Origin: Aspidiotus rigidus
Taxonomy: Eukaryota > Arthropoda > Insecta > Hemiptera > Diaspididae
Reading direction: 5' to 3'
Assembly: GCA_035079385.1 (NCBI GenBank)
Contig: JAVHKY010000052.1
Location: 6,634,001 to 6,698,000, forward strand
Length of the DNA stretch: 64,000 nucleotides
Shown one piece after another: positions 24,588-36,607 of the stretch. The position numbers and the translations under genes were made by a program. The stretch's first letter is position 1, and the number at the start of each line of letters is the position of its first letter. Under the pieces are notes generated by a model. That model saw only the letters and a program-made list of their open reading frames with translations, had not been told where the DNA came from and searched no databases.

Positions 24588-24810
24588 TGTAGGACACGAA
24601 AGCGTAAAAATGCAACAGAAATAAAGGCTAGACTTCCGAGTATAAAAGTTGTATTGAAAAGCAGGCGAGAACAAACGAGAGAGCATAAACGAAAACCGTA
24701 CGTGTTCGACCATTAAAAACGACCATAAAAACGAGAGAGAGCAAGACCCGCGCGCCGACCGCCGGAACGGTCCTTATCATAAAGTGGTGGCATTGTTGCC
24801 AACCCCTACA
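24588..24810. mobile_element. Solo LTR (223 bp) inserted in the Ty3 relic
   Basis: This sequence interrupts the pol frame between NFYRGFMRNASE and LNDLLKGHT. It starts TGTAGG, ends CCTACA, and is flanked by the 4-bp direct repeat aaag (24,584-24,587 and 24,811-24,814). Four-base target duplications are usual for many insect Ty3/gypsy elements. A TATAAAA word lies at about 24,641 on the plus strand. Confidence 0.8.
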
Positions 24811-25680
24811 AAAGTAACTCGGAAGCATTACGCATGAAACCACGATAAAAATTCAGAATGCCCATCACTGCATAACTGTAGCTGGTCGCTTTAACATTTT
24901 GAATAGCTATATTCGTTCTTCTGTAGGTTGAAAACCATTGCTCAATATTCTGTGTCCAAGAAAATTAACTTCATAACAAAAGAACTGACATTTTTTTAAA
25001 TTAAGCGTGAGGCCATGCGAATGAAGCCTCTCAAATAACAACTCTAGGTGTTTTGTATGTTCAATTTCATCAGCTGATAATATTGGTATATCGTCGAGAT
25101 AGGTATAGAGGAAGGGGAGGTCGTATAGGATTGTTGAGATGAACCGCATAAATGTAGAAGGTGCATTCTCAAGGCCAAACGGCATCCGGACGTACTCGAA
25201 TAAACCAGCGGGCGATATAACGGCAGTTTTTGGAATATCCTGTGAACAAACAGGAATATTAAAAAAAGCTCGTACTAGGTCAATAACACTAAATAGTTTA
25301 CATCCTGATAATTCTGAGGCGTAATCCTGAAGATTCGGTATTGGATAACGATCTGATATTGTCTGCGCGTTCAACTCTTTGTAATTTCCAACAATACAAA
25401 GTGGTTTATTGGGTTTTTGAACAACTACTATTGGCGGTGCCCATTGAGACGAGGACGGACGGCAAACACCTAACTGGACGAGTGATGCGAATTCTTTTTT
25501 GACTTCACATAAAATATGTGCAGGTAATCTTCTCGGTTTTTCATACATTGGCTTACCAGCTGCTGTATCAATGTCATGTTGTACGTTGTGTTTAGGTTGG
25601 CGCTGGTATTGAGGTGGAAGTGCGAGTTCCGGATATTTTTGAAGCAGTTCATGAACACGTTGATCTACGGACGATGTAAT
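24811..25680 (-). pseudogene. Ty3 reverse transcriptase
   Basis: The frame 25,548-24,907 shows the usual Ty3 motifs in order: ASLVQLGVCRPSSSQWAPPI, IPNLQDYA, FSVIDLVRAFFNIPV, MPFGLENAPSTFMRF, the catalytic YLDDIPI and VNFLGHRI. DIPI replaces the common DILI/DIVV, though the two catalytic Asp are kept. Beyond 24,907 a stop and frame changes lead to the thumb region (GILNFYRGFMRNAS), which ends at the solo LTR. Upstream, the frame from 25,660 is shifted. Confidence 0.88.
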
Positions 25681-25710
25681 GAGGGAAACACTGTTTTGAC
25701 AAGATATTTT

Positions 25711-26106
25711 TCAAATACACGGTACTGAAACGAGCGTATGCCCCTGATAAAGACGGCATTTGGTATGGTCGGGTAATAGATGGTGTGCTTTCAAGAAATC
25801 CGCGCCTAATATTGGTTCACAGACATCGGCGACAACAAAATTCCATTTGTAAAGATGAGGAAAACCAATATCGATTGTCAAGTGATGAATTCTGTATGTT
25901 TGAATTGGCGTCTGATTAGCGGCGCAAGCTTTATATTCAATTTCAAAATCTGGTTTATCGACGAACCATCTTGGCAGAATTGATACATCCGAACCTCCGT
26001 CATTGAGGAAATAATGACCTGATCTTTTATCCTTTACAAATAATCGAGGAGAATCGAGATCGGTTGGCGTTGGCGAAGTAGAGTCAGAAGGTAGAGTTTT
26101 TGCCAC
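25711..26106 (-). pseudogene. Ty3 aspartic protease
   Basis: The open frame contains LFVKDKRSGHYFLNDGGSDV, then SILPRW, and later VADVCEPILGADFL, the flap and ILGxDFL regions of Ty3 proteases. The active-site triad, normally D-T/S-G, reads DGG, so the enzyme is probably inactive. Confidence 0.82.
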
Positions 26107-27106
26107 AGCATCTACCCTTACTCGTTTCCCGAATTAGTTTTAGTATTCCATGAACGATTGGGGTTGCAGCGACGAGCCCGTTCGCCAAAAGTGTGGTGAA
26201 ACCAACATAAACCGTTATATAACGTTGGTGGATCTCGCGAACTCGAATTTGAAAACTGTCTATTATAGTTACTTGGACTGCGGAAGCGTTGACGATATGG
26301 TCCATGAAATGGCCTACAACTCCGAGTTCAAGAACAAGAACAATCCTCATTCATCTTGTTGCGAAGTTGTTTGTTCTTGTTTGAAATGGCTGCTACCTGG
26401 ATCTGTAGATTTTGTATCATCGAGCATAACATTGCTACAGTATTATGGTCCATAATTTTGTTACTTACAGGTGGTGAGGAAACTGAGCAGACATTGGTAG
26501 CTAGTTGTGATACAGCGGATTGGGTTGGCGTTGATTTGTACAGTGAAAATAGGTTATCTGTAAGTTTGGCTTGCTCGTCTAAGGGTCGATTGGAATTGAG
26601 TGTCAGGAATTCGATTGTTTTGGGAGCTAAATTTTTTTTCCATATCTCCCCTAGGACCTCTTCTGTGATGGTGTTCGCGTCCACATAAGACCTGGCACGT
26701 TGGAGTATGATTGAAGGTTTTAGATCTTTTGGAATGCTGTTTCCTGCCATCTATTTACGTAACCTCTGTGCATTGTCCTCCGCTGAGTTGTGGATCAACC
26801 TGGTTTTGCATAGGGTATATTTATTCTCTGCGTCGCCGTTTATTATATCTTTGCAATCGCAAAACATTGATTCCGTGAAACTTGGAATCAAAGCTGAAAA
26901 TTTGGCAATTTCGGAGTCAACCCGATTTTGAGCAAAAATTACACAATGGCGTTAAACCAGGTTTGTGGGTCGTGCGGTGTAAACCGAGGTAGTTGGAACT
27001 TTATGAATTGAAAAGATTGCATTCTATGTTGATTCGCGTTATTTTGGGCACTACCGTGACCCACGTCATTAATATTATTAATATTAGGATCGTCGTTCGG
27101 AGCCAT
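26107..27106 (-). pseudogene. Ty3 gag
   Basis: An ATG at 27,106-27,104 starts MAPNDDPNINNINDV. It is followed by FIKFQLPRFTPHDPQTWF, the common start of arthropod Ty3 gag matrix regions. The middle (26,750-26,328) reads SIPKDLKPSIILQRARSYV, FLTLNSNRPLDEQAKLTD and others. The end has LCWFHHTFGERARRC, the compact C-H-C motif of these gags. Several frame changes and stops break it. Confidence 0.78.
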
Positions 27107-27188
27107 TAGTTATCGCAAGAATAAATGAAAACGCGAAGCAAAAAACACTTATCGACAGGAATAAGTTAGTCGAGAAAAAAAATGCACG

Positions 27189-27201
27189 GTCACGGTCGCC
27201 A
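27189..27201 (-). promoter_or_regulatory. Ty3 primer-binding site (tRNA-Arg-like)
   Basis: The minus-strand word TGGCGACCGTGAC lies four bases inside the LTR end. It complements a tRNA 3' end ...GTCACGGTCGCCA, the type attributed to tRNA-Arg in mdg1/412-like elements. Confidence 0.65.
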
Positions 27202-27205
27202 AAAA

Positions 27206-27330
27206 TGTAAGGTGAGAGACGAGATACAAAAGGAAACGGCAGGACAAGTTAGTACAACATGAGTGTAATGACGAATACTGGCAATTTACATGCGTGTAGC
27301 CGATAAGCGGCGTAATCGATTACAACGCTA
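27206..27330 (-). repeat. Inner end of the Ty3 5' LTR
   Basis: On the minus strand the LTR ends CACCTTACA at 27,206, just before the primer-binding site. The outer boundary is not determinable without a second LTR, so the upper coordinate is a guess. Confidence 0.45.
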
Positions 27331-27477
27331 CTTATGTGTTGCGCCCGGAGACGGAACACTATGTACACGATCCCCACAAATTAATTAGCGCGCAACAAGT
27401 TTGCACTATCATATCAAATGAAGAAAATAGCTTATGCGGAACCCTGGTGCAAATTAGAAACCGGTTAAGGCGTGCAT

Positions 27478-28930
27478 TTATTCTCGAGACTTCGTCCGAC
27501 CTTCAAAAATTTCATCCTCTGGAAATTCTGGATCATACAGAAAGTGAGGAACATTCAGTGTAACACCCGAAGGAAGAATATCGTCGATTATGAAACCTTT
27601 ATTGGCTAAAACAACATCGCCAGCAACCACCTGAGATAGTATTCCAGTATGCTGGACGATAGCCAGGAAAAGCCGGTGAACAATAGGTAATGCATCCATT
27701 CACAGAGCAAGCTACCAGGAACTTGAAAGTATTTTGTCCTTTGTAATGACTAAAAGTTGCTTTTTGTTTCTCCATGTTAAATGGAATTTCGCACGATATT
27801 TCCGTGCAGTCTACTACAATTCTCACATTTGGAAACGGCTTAAAGCACTCCAGTAGGAACATTTAATTTTTCTGACGTGATGGTACGGTATTTATAAACT
27901 GACAAAATAAAACTTCATGCAGTATTTGTAATGTTGTAGAAAATACAGTTTGCACAGTAGTGATGCTCACATGAAATCTAAAAGCAAGGTCTCTATAATT
28001 ATGACAAATTTCGTCGTAACTGATCAAAGTTACTAATAAAAGTTGATCACTAGAACTCAAGACTTTTACTGAATTGATGGCATACTTTTCGGATATTTTT
28101 GCTATCAAGTCACGTAAGAAATGGACAACTTTTGGTGATGTCAATCCCGTGTAATGATAACAGAAGTCATCATCTTGTACAACGGTCTGAAAAACTAGAT
28201 CTCTGCTTTTCTGCTGTCAATTTCTTTACCTCGTCTTTTGCCAGATGTAACTCCTTTTCACATGAACGCAGGATCAAAATCTCGTCCCTCAACAACTTAC
28301 CTTCTTCCCTCAGGCGGTCCAACTCAATTTCTTTAGGATCGAGTTCTTGAGTACCTTGAGAACCGGTATCTGCTAAAGAAAAATTCAGATCATTGTTAGA
28401 TTCTTGTGTTCCTAAATCACATTCAATGGGCGTACACAACGGACGTGACACTACATGGTTCTCTGTTTCAATTTGATTCCATGCTGTTTCCGGACTCAAT
28501 GATTTGGAATTCACTTGTGAAACATTGATTGTGTCATTTTTTTAATACGATGTATTATGATTTCACTCAACGATCACAATTTCTCCAAATACATTCTTCA
28601 TGAATGATTAATAATGTTATATTCACCTGAATTTACTTCATTTTCTTCACTGGCTTTTGATTCCATGGAAAAATTGAGGGCAACGCATTTACATTTCCTT
28701 CAGGAAAATGGCAACTACATACTCGAGAATAATATTTGGAAAGCTCACGATCTTTTCTCCTGATAATGATTACCTATTTACTTCCGATTTTCTATCAATT
28801 AATAGTATTACCTTATTATGTTTATCCACTTTCGGAATGATATTTTATCTGTGGGAAATGATGTATAAAACTCTTACACCGACCATTGCGTGCATCAGAA
28901 CGGTGATGGCACTGAGGCACAAAACAATTG
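27478..28930 (-). pseudogene. Broken THAP + coiled-coil + DDE_Tnp_4 transposase
   Basis: Reading the minus strand from about 28,920, a THAP zinc-finger start (CFVPQC ... FIHHFP) is followed by its second half (YYSRVCSCHFPEG ... LPSIFPWN). Together they give the C2CH pattern that binds transposon ends. A Leu/Glu/Lys-rich coiled coil lies at 28,514-28,170 (LDRLREEGKLLRDEILILRS). A helical domain follows (28,144-27,863), then a DDE_Tnp_4 nuclease (27,862-27,478) with VDCTEISCEIP (first Asp), YCSPAFPG and AGDVVLANKGFIIDDIL. In the last motif the expected catalytic Asp is Asn. A deletion and frameshift remove the segment after AFPG. Harbinger/PIF-related elements with a THAP domain are the closest family. 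Terminal repeats were not found. Confidence 0.8.
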
Positions 28931-29276
28931 ACCATATTGGACTATGCAGTCGCTGAATTTCACTCAGCAAAAACTTTGCAAAGAATAATCACTTTACAAT
29001 AAATATTATCTGAAACTCTCAAATCATCCTGTAAAACTTGTACATATACTGTAGGTACCAGCATACGTAAACAAAAAATATTATTTCGATCATACTAGTT
29101 ATTTCACTAATTACTGAACGTAGGAAGCTCCAATATAGCTCAAAATGAAGATGAAAGCCTCTACTTTTAACGAATAGAAAAATTAAGACGATTTCATGCT
29201 CATTTATTCAAATATTTGTTCGTATTTCGAACCTCTACATCTTCTTATGGGAAAATACATATAAAAAAAATTTGTT
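28931..29276. other. Non-coding stretch, nothing recognised
   Basis: AT-rich sequence between the THAP transposase relic and the nested TIR element. Confidence 0.4.
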
Positions 29277-29333
29277 TAGAGCAATGTTAGAAATACTATC
29301 GATAACACAGTAGGAGGTATGCAATGCGCCGAC

Positions 29334-32300
29334 ACACAGTGGGATAATTCCTTCTTCTAGCGTGCCAAAAATAGGAAATATCGATGTCGCGATTAATATG
29401 ACTCAACCTGATAGGCTGTTTGTAATAGTACTAGCGGTTAGATCCACTAGACACCTTGAACGCCTTTTTGAGACCATTTTTCAAAAAAATTACATTTTTG
29501 GCCATAAATTGCTAACCGTTTGAGATGAGACCGGCATAGCAAAATCACATACCTAAATAAAAATTCTTCTCACTCGACTCTTCGCCCACCTTCTTATTTG
29601 TACTGTATGAATGTGAATCATGTATGAAAGTTCTCGCAAAATTCAAACGTACATTGGAGGAGCATAGTTCTTACTTTTTAGAAGTATACATATTATTTTC
29701 TCGAACTTATTTTTTTTCGTCTCTTTGTTTCGATTTTTCTTCGTTTTAGTTTTTTTCTGTTTTTTTATTATATTTTTTTGACAGAATTTTGCGCCTCTAA
29801 AAATTTTGTGCCTTATAGGCTATAGCCTTGTCAGCCTATGCCTCAATGCGGCCCTGCCAACAAAGGTAAACCGCCGAATAGGGATGTCGTAGCGTAGCTG
29901 GTAAACCGAGCCGCGGCGTAACCGTGCATAGCCTGGCGCACCGCAACGCGTGACCGCGTATGTACTCCCGACTTGGTTTTATTTTATTATGCTTCCACTT
30001 GGTTGCGTCGATTGTGGATTGAGGGTGAGTCTCAGCAAAAAACTGAAGAGAACATTTCTTGTGTAAAATTTTACAGAGATCATTTTTGAACTGAGGTATT
30101 TTTCTCCTATTCCCAACTGTTCTTGAGATATTAGCAAAATACTGATTTTTGGGCGCCATTTTGCCCCCCCTCCAGCTCCCTAAGGGAAATTTTGAGTGGC
30201 ACGCCTTCTGAAAATGTTCTCTACAGTCATGACTATTATAATACCAAGTATCATTGTATAAATAAATTTTGCAGTATTCCTTCATTTTCTGTCAGTAACC
30301 GCTAGTACTATAAACACATTGAAAAACTCAGATCAACGCAGCTCCTTGCTAGAGGAACAGCAAAACTGGTTTTGTAGGGCGGGGAAGTGATGATATGAAT
30401 GAAACAGCTGTTTGGCAGGATTACTGTACCATACTGAACGCAAATGGTTTGTACTCATGTTCCAGCGGATGTATCCGAGAGTTTTGAGTTTTTTTCGTCT
30501 ATTGTGAATATATTTTTGACAATTGTATCGTTTGTGAACTTTTTTCTCGTTTTAAAGGTAAGTACCATGCAGAATTATGTATAGTATTAAATTATTGTGG
30601 TAGTATAAAATATTGTTAGGATTTCAACTACTAGTAGGGGCTAGTAGAGGTTGACGCATTTCTGCAATTTGTTTCTCAAGGTGTTCTCTAAACGGAATAT
30701 AAGGCATTTTTTCCAGTTTCATCCAGTTTCTCGAGTTATAGCCTTATGAAATACAAAAAATGAGCCATACATTATGGAAGTATTCATCTTTCTCATTTCA
30801 TCCGAATTTCTCGTTTATGTAAACATTGAGAAAATCTGCAGTCCCAATATCACTCTCACAATACTCCTACATTTTCAAACATAATTATTATGAACTAAAT
30901 CATGCCTAGACGTACTAAAATTATTTACTTTTTTTTTAAAATTATTATTGTTTCATTATATTGAGGATAAGTTATGAATTAATTTTCTTTTTTCTCTCAA
31001 TTTTAGATGTAGGTACACCAATCGGCAATTGTAATTGGAATGGAAGGGGAACAACCAGTTGGAAATCGCTGGTTCAGAGAACAACGTGCAATTTTTATCA
31101 AATTATATTCTTCAGGAATGCCCCACTGAAGAAGAGAATGATTTGAACAGGAAAAACTTACCCGTGAAACTGAAAGGTTTTTGCTCTACTTTGTATAACA
31201 AGTGGAGAAAATACCATCATCCCGAGAAAACTTTCTAAACACAAGAAAGTTTATGGTTGAATTTGCCATTTGCGAACCAGACTTGTCAGATTTAAATGAC
31301 GAGGAATAATAATTTCAAGATTTTGTTTCATTTATAACGTACTTTTTATACTTGAACTAGCGGTTTGCGGCGCGTGCCTGACCGCTAACTGTGTGTTGAG
31401 TAGATATCTGTGTTTTATAGGTATCTGTATCTTGTAGGTATGTATGTTTTGTAGGTATCTTGGCGGAATTCGGATGAATTTTTTGCTACGTTTTTCAAAA
31501 ATTTAATACTGTTAAGCCTACTTCATTTTCACCGAGAATGATAACATACATAGAGTAAAGAAAAAGAGAAGGTTGAAAAAATTGAAAAATGCGCGTAAGA
31601 TGTAAGATGAACCATTTCCCTCACATTTTCATTTTCCAGACTTGGGACTGGCAGAATTCAACATACACAAACTGTATTCTGGTATGTTTATAAATGGTTA
31701 GCATGCAAAGCGCGAAAAAGAGGTTAAAAGTTTCCCATAACCAAAAGATAATAAATTATTAAGAATGGATCGGAGTCGCGCAAAAATTAAAATTACCGAA
31801 TTACATTATTTTTTTTTTCTGTTCAAAAATAAGAAAATAGACACCAAAAACTGCGACTGTACTTATAAAATATCAAAGTTCCGAGTCGCACAAAAATAAA
31901 ATCACCAAATTAAATTTTTTACACACTAATTCACTTGAGAGCTGACTTAACGCGTGAAGCCTGTATCGCAGCAGAATACAGACAAATCCATTGACATTTT
32001 GCCAGTCCCTAAGAAAACACACGGACAACAGGTAGAAAAAAGGGTCATTTCCGCTAGCCCATACGCAGTGCGCACCGTGTCTAGACATTGGTTCTTGTAT
32101 GAGATACCGGATGTAAAATCCTTTATGTAGGTGTTTTTAAAACTGTGAATAAAATAACTTACTTAGTATGGAAGTAGTCACAAAATTTCCTTCTAAAAAT
32201 CTGGAACCGGGCTCATTCGAAAGGAAATTACAGGGGCTACAATTTTTGTTCTCTTCAATTTTTCATAAAAATGAGTTATACTCGAGTTATCACAATAATT

Positions 32301-32837
32301 CAATTTTTGAAACTGCGCCACTCAACGCGCGTAGGTCTAACGTACAGCGCAAAGCAGTTTCAGTACTCGATAATGCCCGTTTTTCCTAATTTTGTCGTCC
32401 CCTACACCACCTTCAGGGAGTCAAAACATCGAAATGTATTTAAGAACCTGACCCAGAAAAAACGAAATTTTTCAAAAAAAATTCCAGGTCGATAGGTGAA
32501 GGCGTTCTTATTCTCAATCATGTTTTTTAAAAGTATGTATTAATGTGGAATTGATGGTGAAGCACTAAAATGACCTCTTTATACCACTGGGGGAAAACAA
32601 ATCTAAATCCCAACTCTGATTTTGTATTCTATGCACCAAAATTGAGCCCAAAAATCAAACGCTGATAACAAAATGTGAGTATTTAGCATAAATACCCTCT
32701 ATCATCAGCTTAGTGGGGGGAAGGGGGTCGAATCGAAAATCTGACTTCAGATTCTTGTTCTACGCCCCAAAAAACCCCAGTACGGAATTTCAGATTTTTG
32801 GCATGCTAGAAGAAGGAATAATCCCACTGTGGGATAT
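29334..32837. mobile_element. ~3.5-kb DNA transposon with CACAGTGGGAT ends
   Basis: The left end cacagtgggataattccttc (29,334 on, continuing ttctagcgtgcc) and the right end, ggcatgctagaagaaggaat then aatcccactgtg (to about 32,837), are inverted copies about 30 bp long. The interior has a splice-like junction (ttttag at about 31,007) leading into a frame with FLSNYILQECPTEEENDLN and LYNKWRKYHHPEKTF. I cannot place it in a transposase family. It is the largest TIR-bounded unit in the window and contains another nested element. Confidence 0.65.
29426..30310. mobile_element. 885-bp TIR element nested in the 3.5-kb transposon
   Basis: Perfect 15-bp inverted ends tagtactagcggtta (29,426-29,440) and taaccgctagtacta (30,296-30,310) bound it. 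It contains a 149-codon minus-strand open frame (30,285-29,836) of unknown similarity. Confidence 0.6.
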
Positions 32838-32911
32838 GGAAAAGCCCTATAGGGTCATCATTTTGTAGAGGCGCTACAAAATTTCCAACAGTTTGAAGGA
32901 GCTTCATTCTT

Positions 32912-33200
32912 TGACTATTATAGTACTTTGTATGGACTGACTTGACAAGGCATCTGCGGGTGGGTAGAATGAAGCCGATATGAGCGGTAGGGAAGCAGAG
33001 GGAATACACTTGCTCAGGGATAATTGTTGAGCAGATTGCATTCACAATGTAACACAATTTGTCAAGGGGCTATGGGTTTGTCGTCAACGCTGGATGCAAT
33101 CCTCCTTACTTTTATCCTACAAGTTACCTCCCTTGCCGCACGATAACAGCTTCACTGAACGCGTTTGTTGTATCAGTCCATACAAAGTACTATATAGTCA
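32912..33200. mobile_element. Foldback element, TTGACTATA family, copy 2
   Basis: The left end tgactattatagtactttg (continuing tatggactga) and the right end tcagtccatacaaagtacta (continuing tatagtca) are inverted copies with a one-base indel. It is 289 bp with no coding capacity. Confidence 0.85.
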
Positions 33201-35412
<2,212 letters not shown>

Positions 35413-35989
35413 AAAAAGTAACATCTCTAATAGTATTTGCACATATTTTACAGGATTCCCAACGCTTCTGACCAGATGGTAATGTAAAAACTAAAAATTA
35501 CTATTTTTGAAAATACCTCATGAAAAAAAAAAGTAAGAGATAAAATCATTGAGAAACCTCTCTTTTTTTTTTCTCATATCACATAGGTCATACTCTTACC
35601 ACTACACATTATATTGGGGAGAAAAAGAAGAAAAAAAAAGACCAGGGAGAGAGGAATACAATCTCCACAAAATACTATAAACAATAATTAAGACACAGCA
35701 TTTCAATATTCATCTTTTTTAAATACTTCACAGCCTTCTTATCCGCAGTTACACTTCTCATTAAATTCTTCAGTCTTTTCTGGATTTGTGATCAGAAGAT
35801 TGGTTTGAAGTACCATTAACTTCAGCCCTTTTTGTGTAACTTTCTATAATGAATCAACTATATGCAAGAATTCCAAAAAACATAAACTATTTGTGGTTAC
35901 TTATAATATTTTTCAGCATTAGTATCATGAAATGCAAGAAAAGCAATCTTCCATTCAAGTTGTATCAAATGAACAAATAATGAAATAAT

Positions 35990-36103
35990 AATCTAATAAT
36001 AATTATAATAATAATAATAATGAATAATAATATGATAATGATGATAATAATAATAATAATATTATAATTACTACTATCATAATAACAATAAGAAAAAATC
36101 AAT

Positions 36104-36135
<32 letters not shown>

Positions 36136-36170
36136 ATGAAAATAATAATAACAAGGATTAGAATAATAGT
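35990..36170. repeat. (AAT)n-rich low-complexity block
   Basis: It is a degenerate aat/ata trinucleotide repeat. Confidence 0.95.
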
Positions 36171-36433
36171 TATAATGATAACAACAGGAGAATAAATTAA
36201 ATTAATATAATATACCATACTTTCCTATCTTTTTATTAATGTTAATACATAGAATAGGCATCAGTATGATCGTTCTAATGACTCTGTTTAGTACAAATCT
36301 TATCATGGAAATTGGACAATACATTGCATTAATAGCACACGAGATCAAAAGTAAAAATATTGACTCTGCTTCACAAAGAATCTTCTTCCAATTGTCTCCC
36401 TCTATTTTCATTGATTCCTGAAGAATTTTTATA

Positions 36434-36439
36434 TTTATT
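36434..36439 (-). terminator. Candidate polyadenylation signal of the coactivator gene
   Basis: AATAAA on the minus strand lies 43 bases past the stop codon. Others follow (for example near 36,232), so the 3' UTR may be much longer. Confidence 0.35.
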
Positions 36440-36481
36440 TACTTAGTAATTAAGCATAATAGATACCAGAGCTTCCAGTCT

Positions 36482-36607
36482 CTATTCTGAAAGCAATTTC
36501 TGCAATAAAGATGACTTTTCACCAGAGCCAGCACTTGATATACTGGTCAGTGTTGGATTCGCAGCTACATTGGTTCGCATTACATTGCCGAGAGTACTCA
36601 GACTAGT
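36482..36607 (-). CDS. tai: Coactivator last coding exon
   Basis: Acceptor attctttctcgacag; 42 codons including TAG at 36,484-36,482. It ends GEKSSLLQKLLSE, a terminal LXXLL motif typical of the insect protein. It lies 6 kb beyond exon 12, but phase and sequence fit. Confidence 0.93.
   Translation of the reverse strand, partial: TSLSTLGNVMRTNVAANPTLTSISSAGSGEKSSLLQKLLSE

Larger units (their letters stand above)
22776..27206 (-). mobile_element. Ty3/gypsy LTR retrotransposon relic
   Basis: On the minus strand the order is 5' LTR end (27,206), primer-binding site, gag, protease, reverse transcriptase, RNase H and integrase, the Ty3/gypsy order. No 3' LTR was found, so the element is truncated beyond 22,776. 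Each domain is broken by stops or shifts, and a solo LTR sits between reverse transcriptase and RNase H. Confidence 0.88.
29277..32853. mobile_element. One arm of a GGGCTTTTCCAT-family element, split by a 3.5-kb insertion
   Basis: Sequence at 29,277-29,333 (gcaatgttagaaat ... gcaatgcgccga) and at 32,838-32,853 (atatggaaaagccctat) together equal one ~80-bp arm of the complete hairpin element at 41,926-42,136. They are separated by the ~3.5-kb TIR element. Confidence 0.7.

Noticed and set aside
27478..28930. THAP-DDE protein as a domesticated host gene
   Set aside because: It has frame breaks, a deletion and a lost catalytic residue, so this copy is a pseudogene.
29836..30285. 149-codon minus-strand frame as a transposase
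   Set aside because: It shows no DDE, zinc-finger or other transposase motif and sits in a short non-autonomous-looking element.
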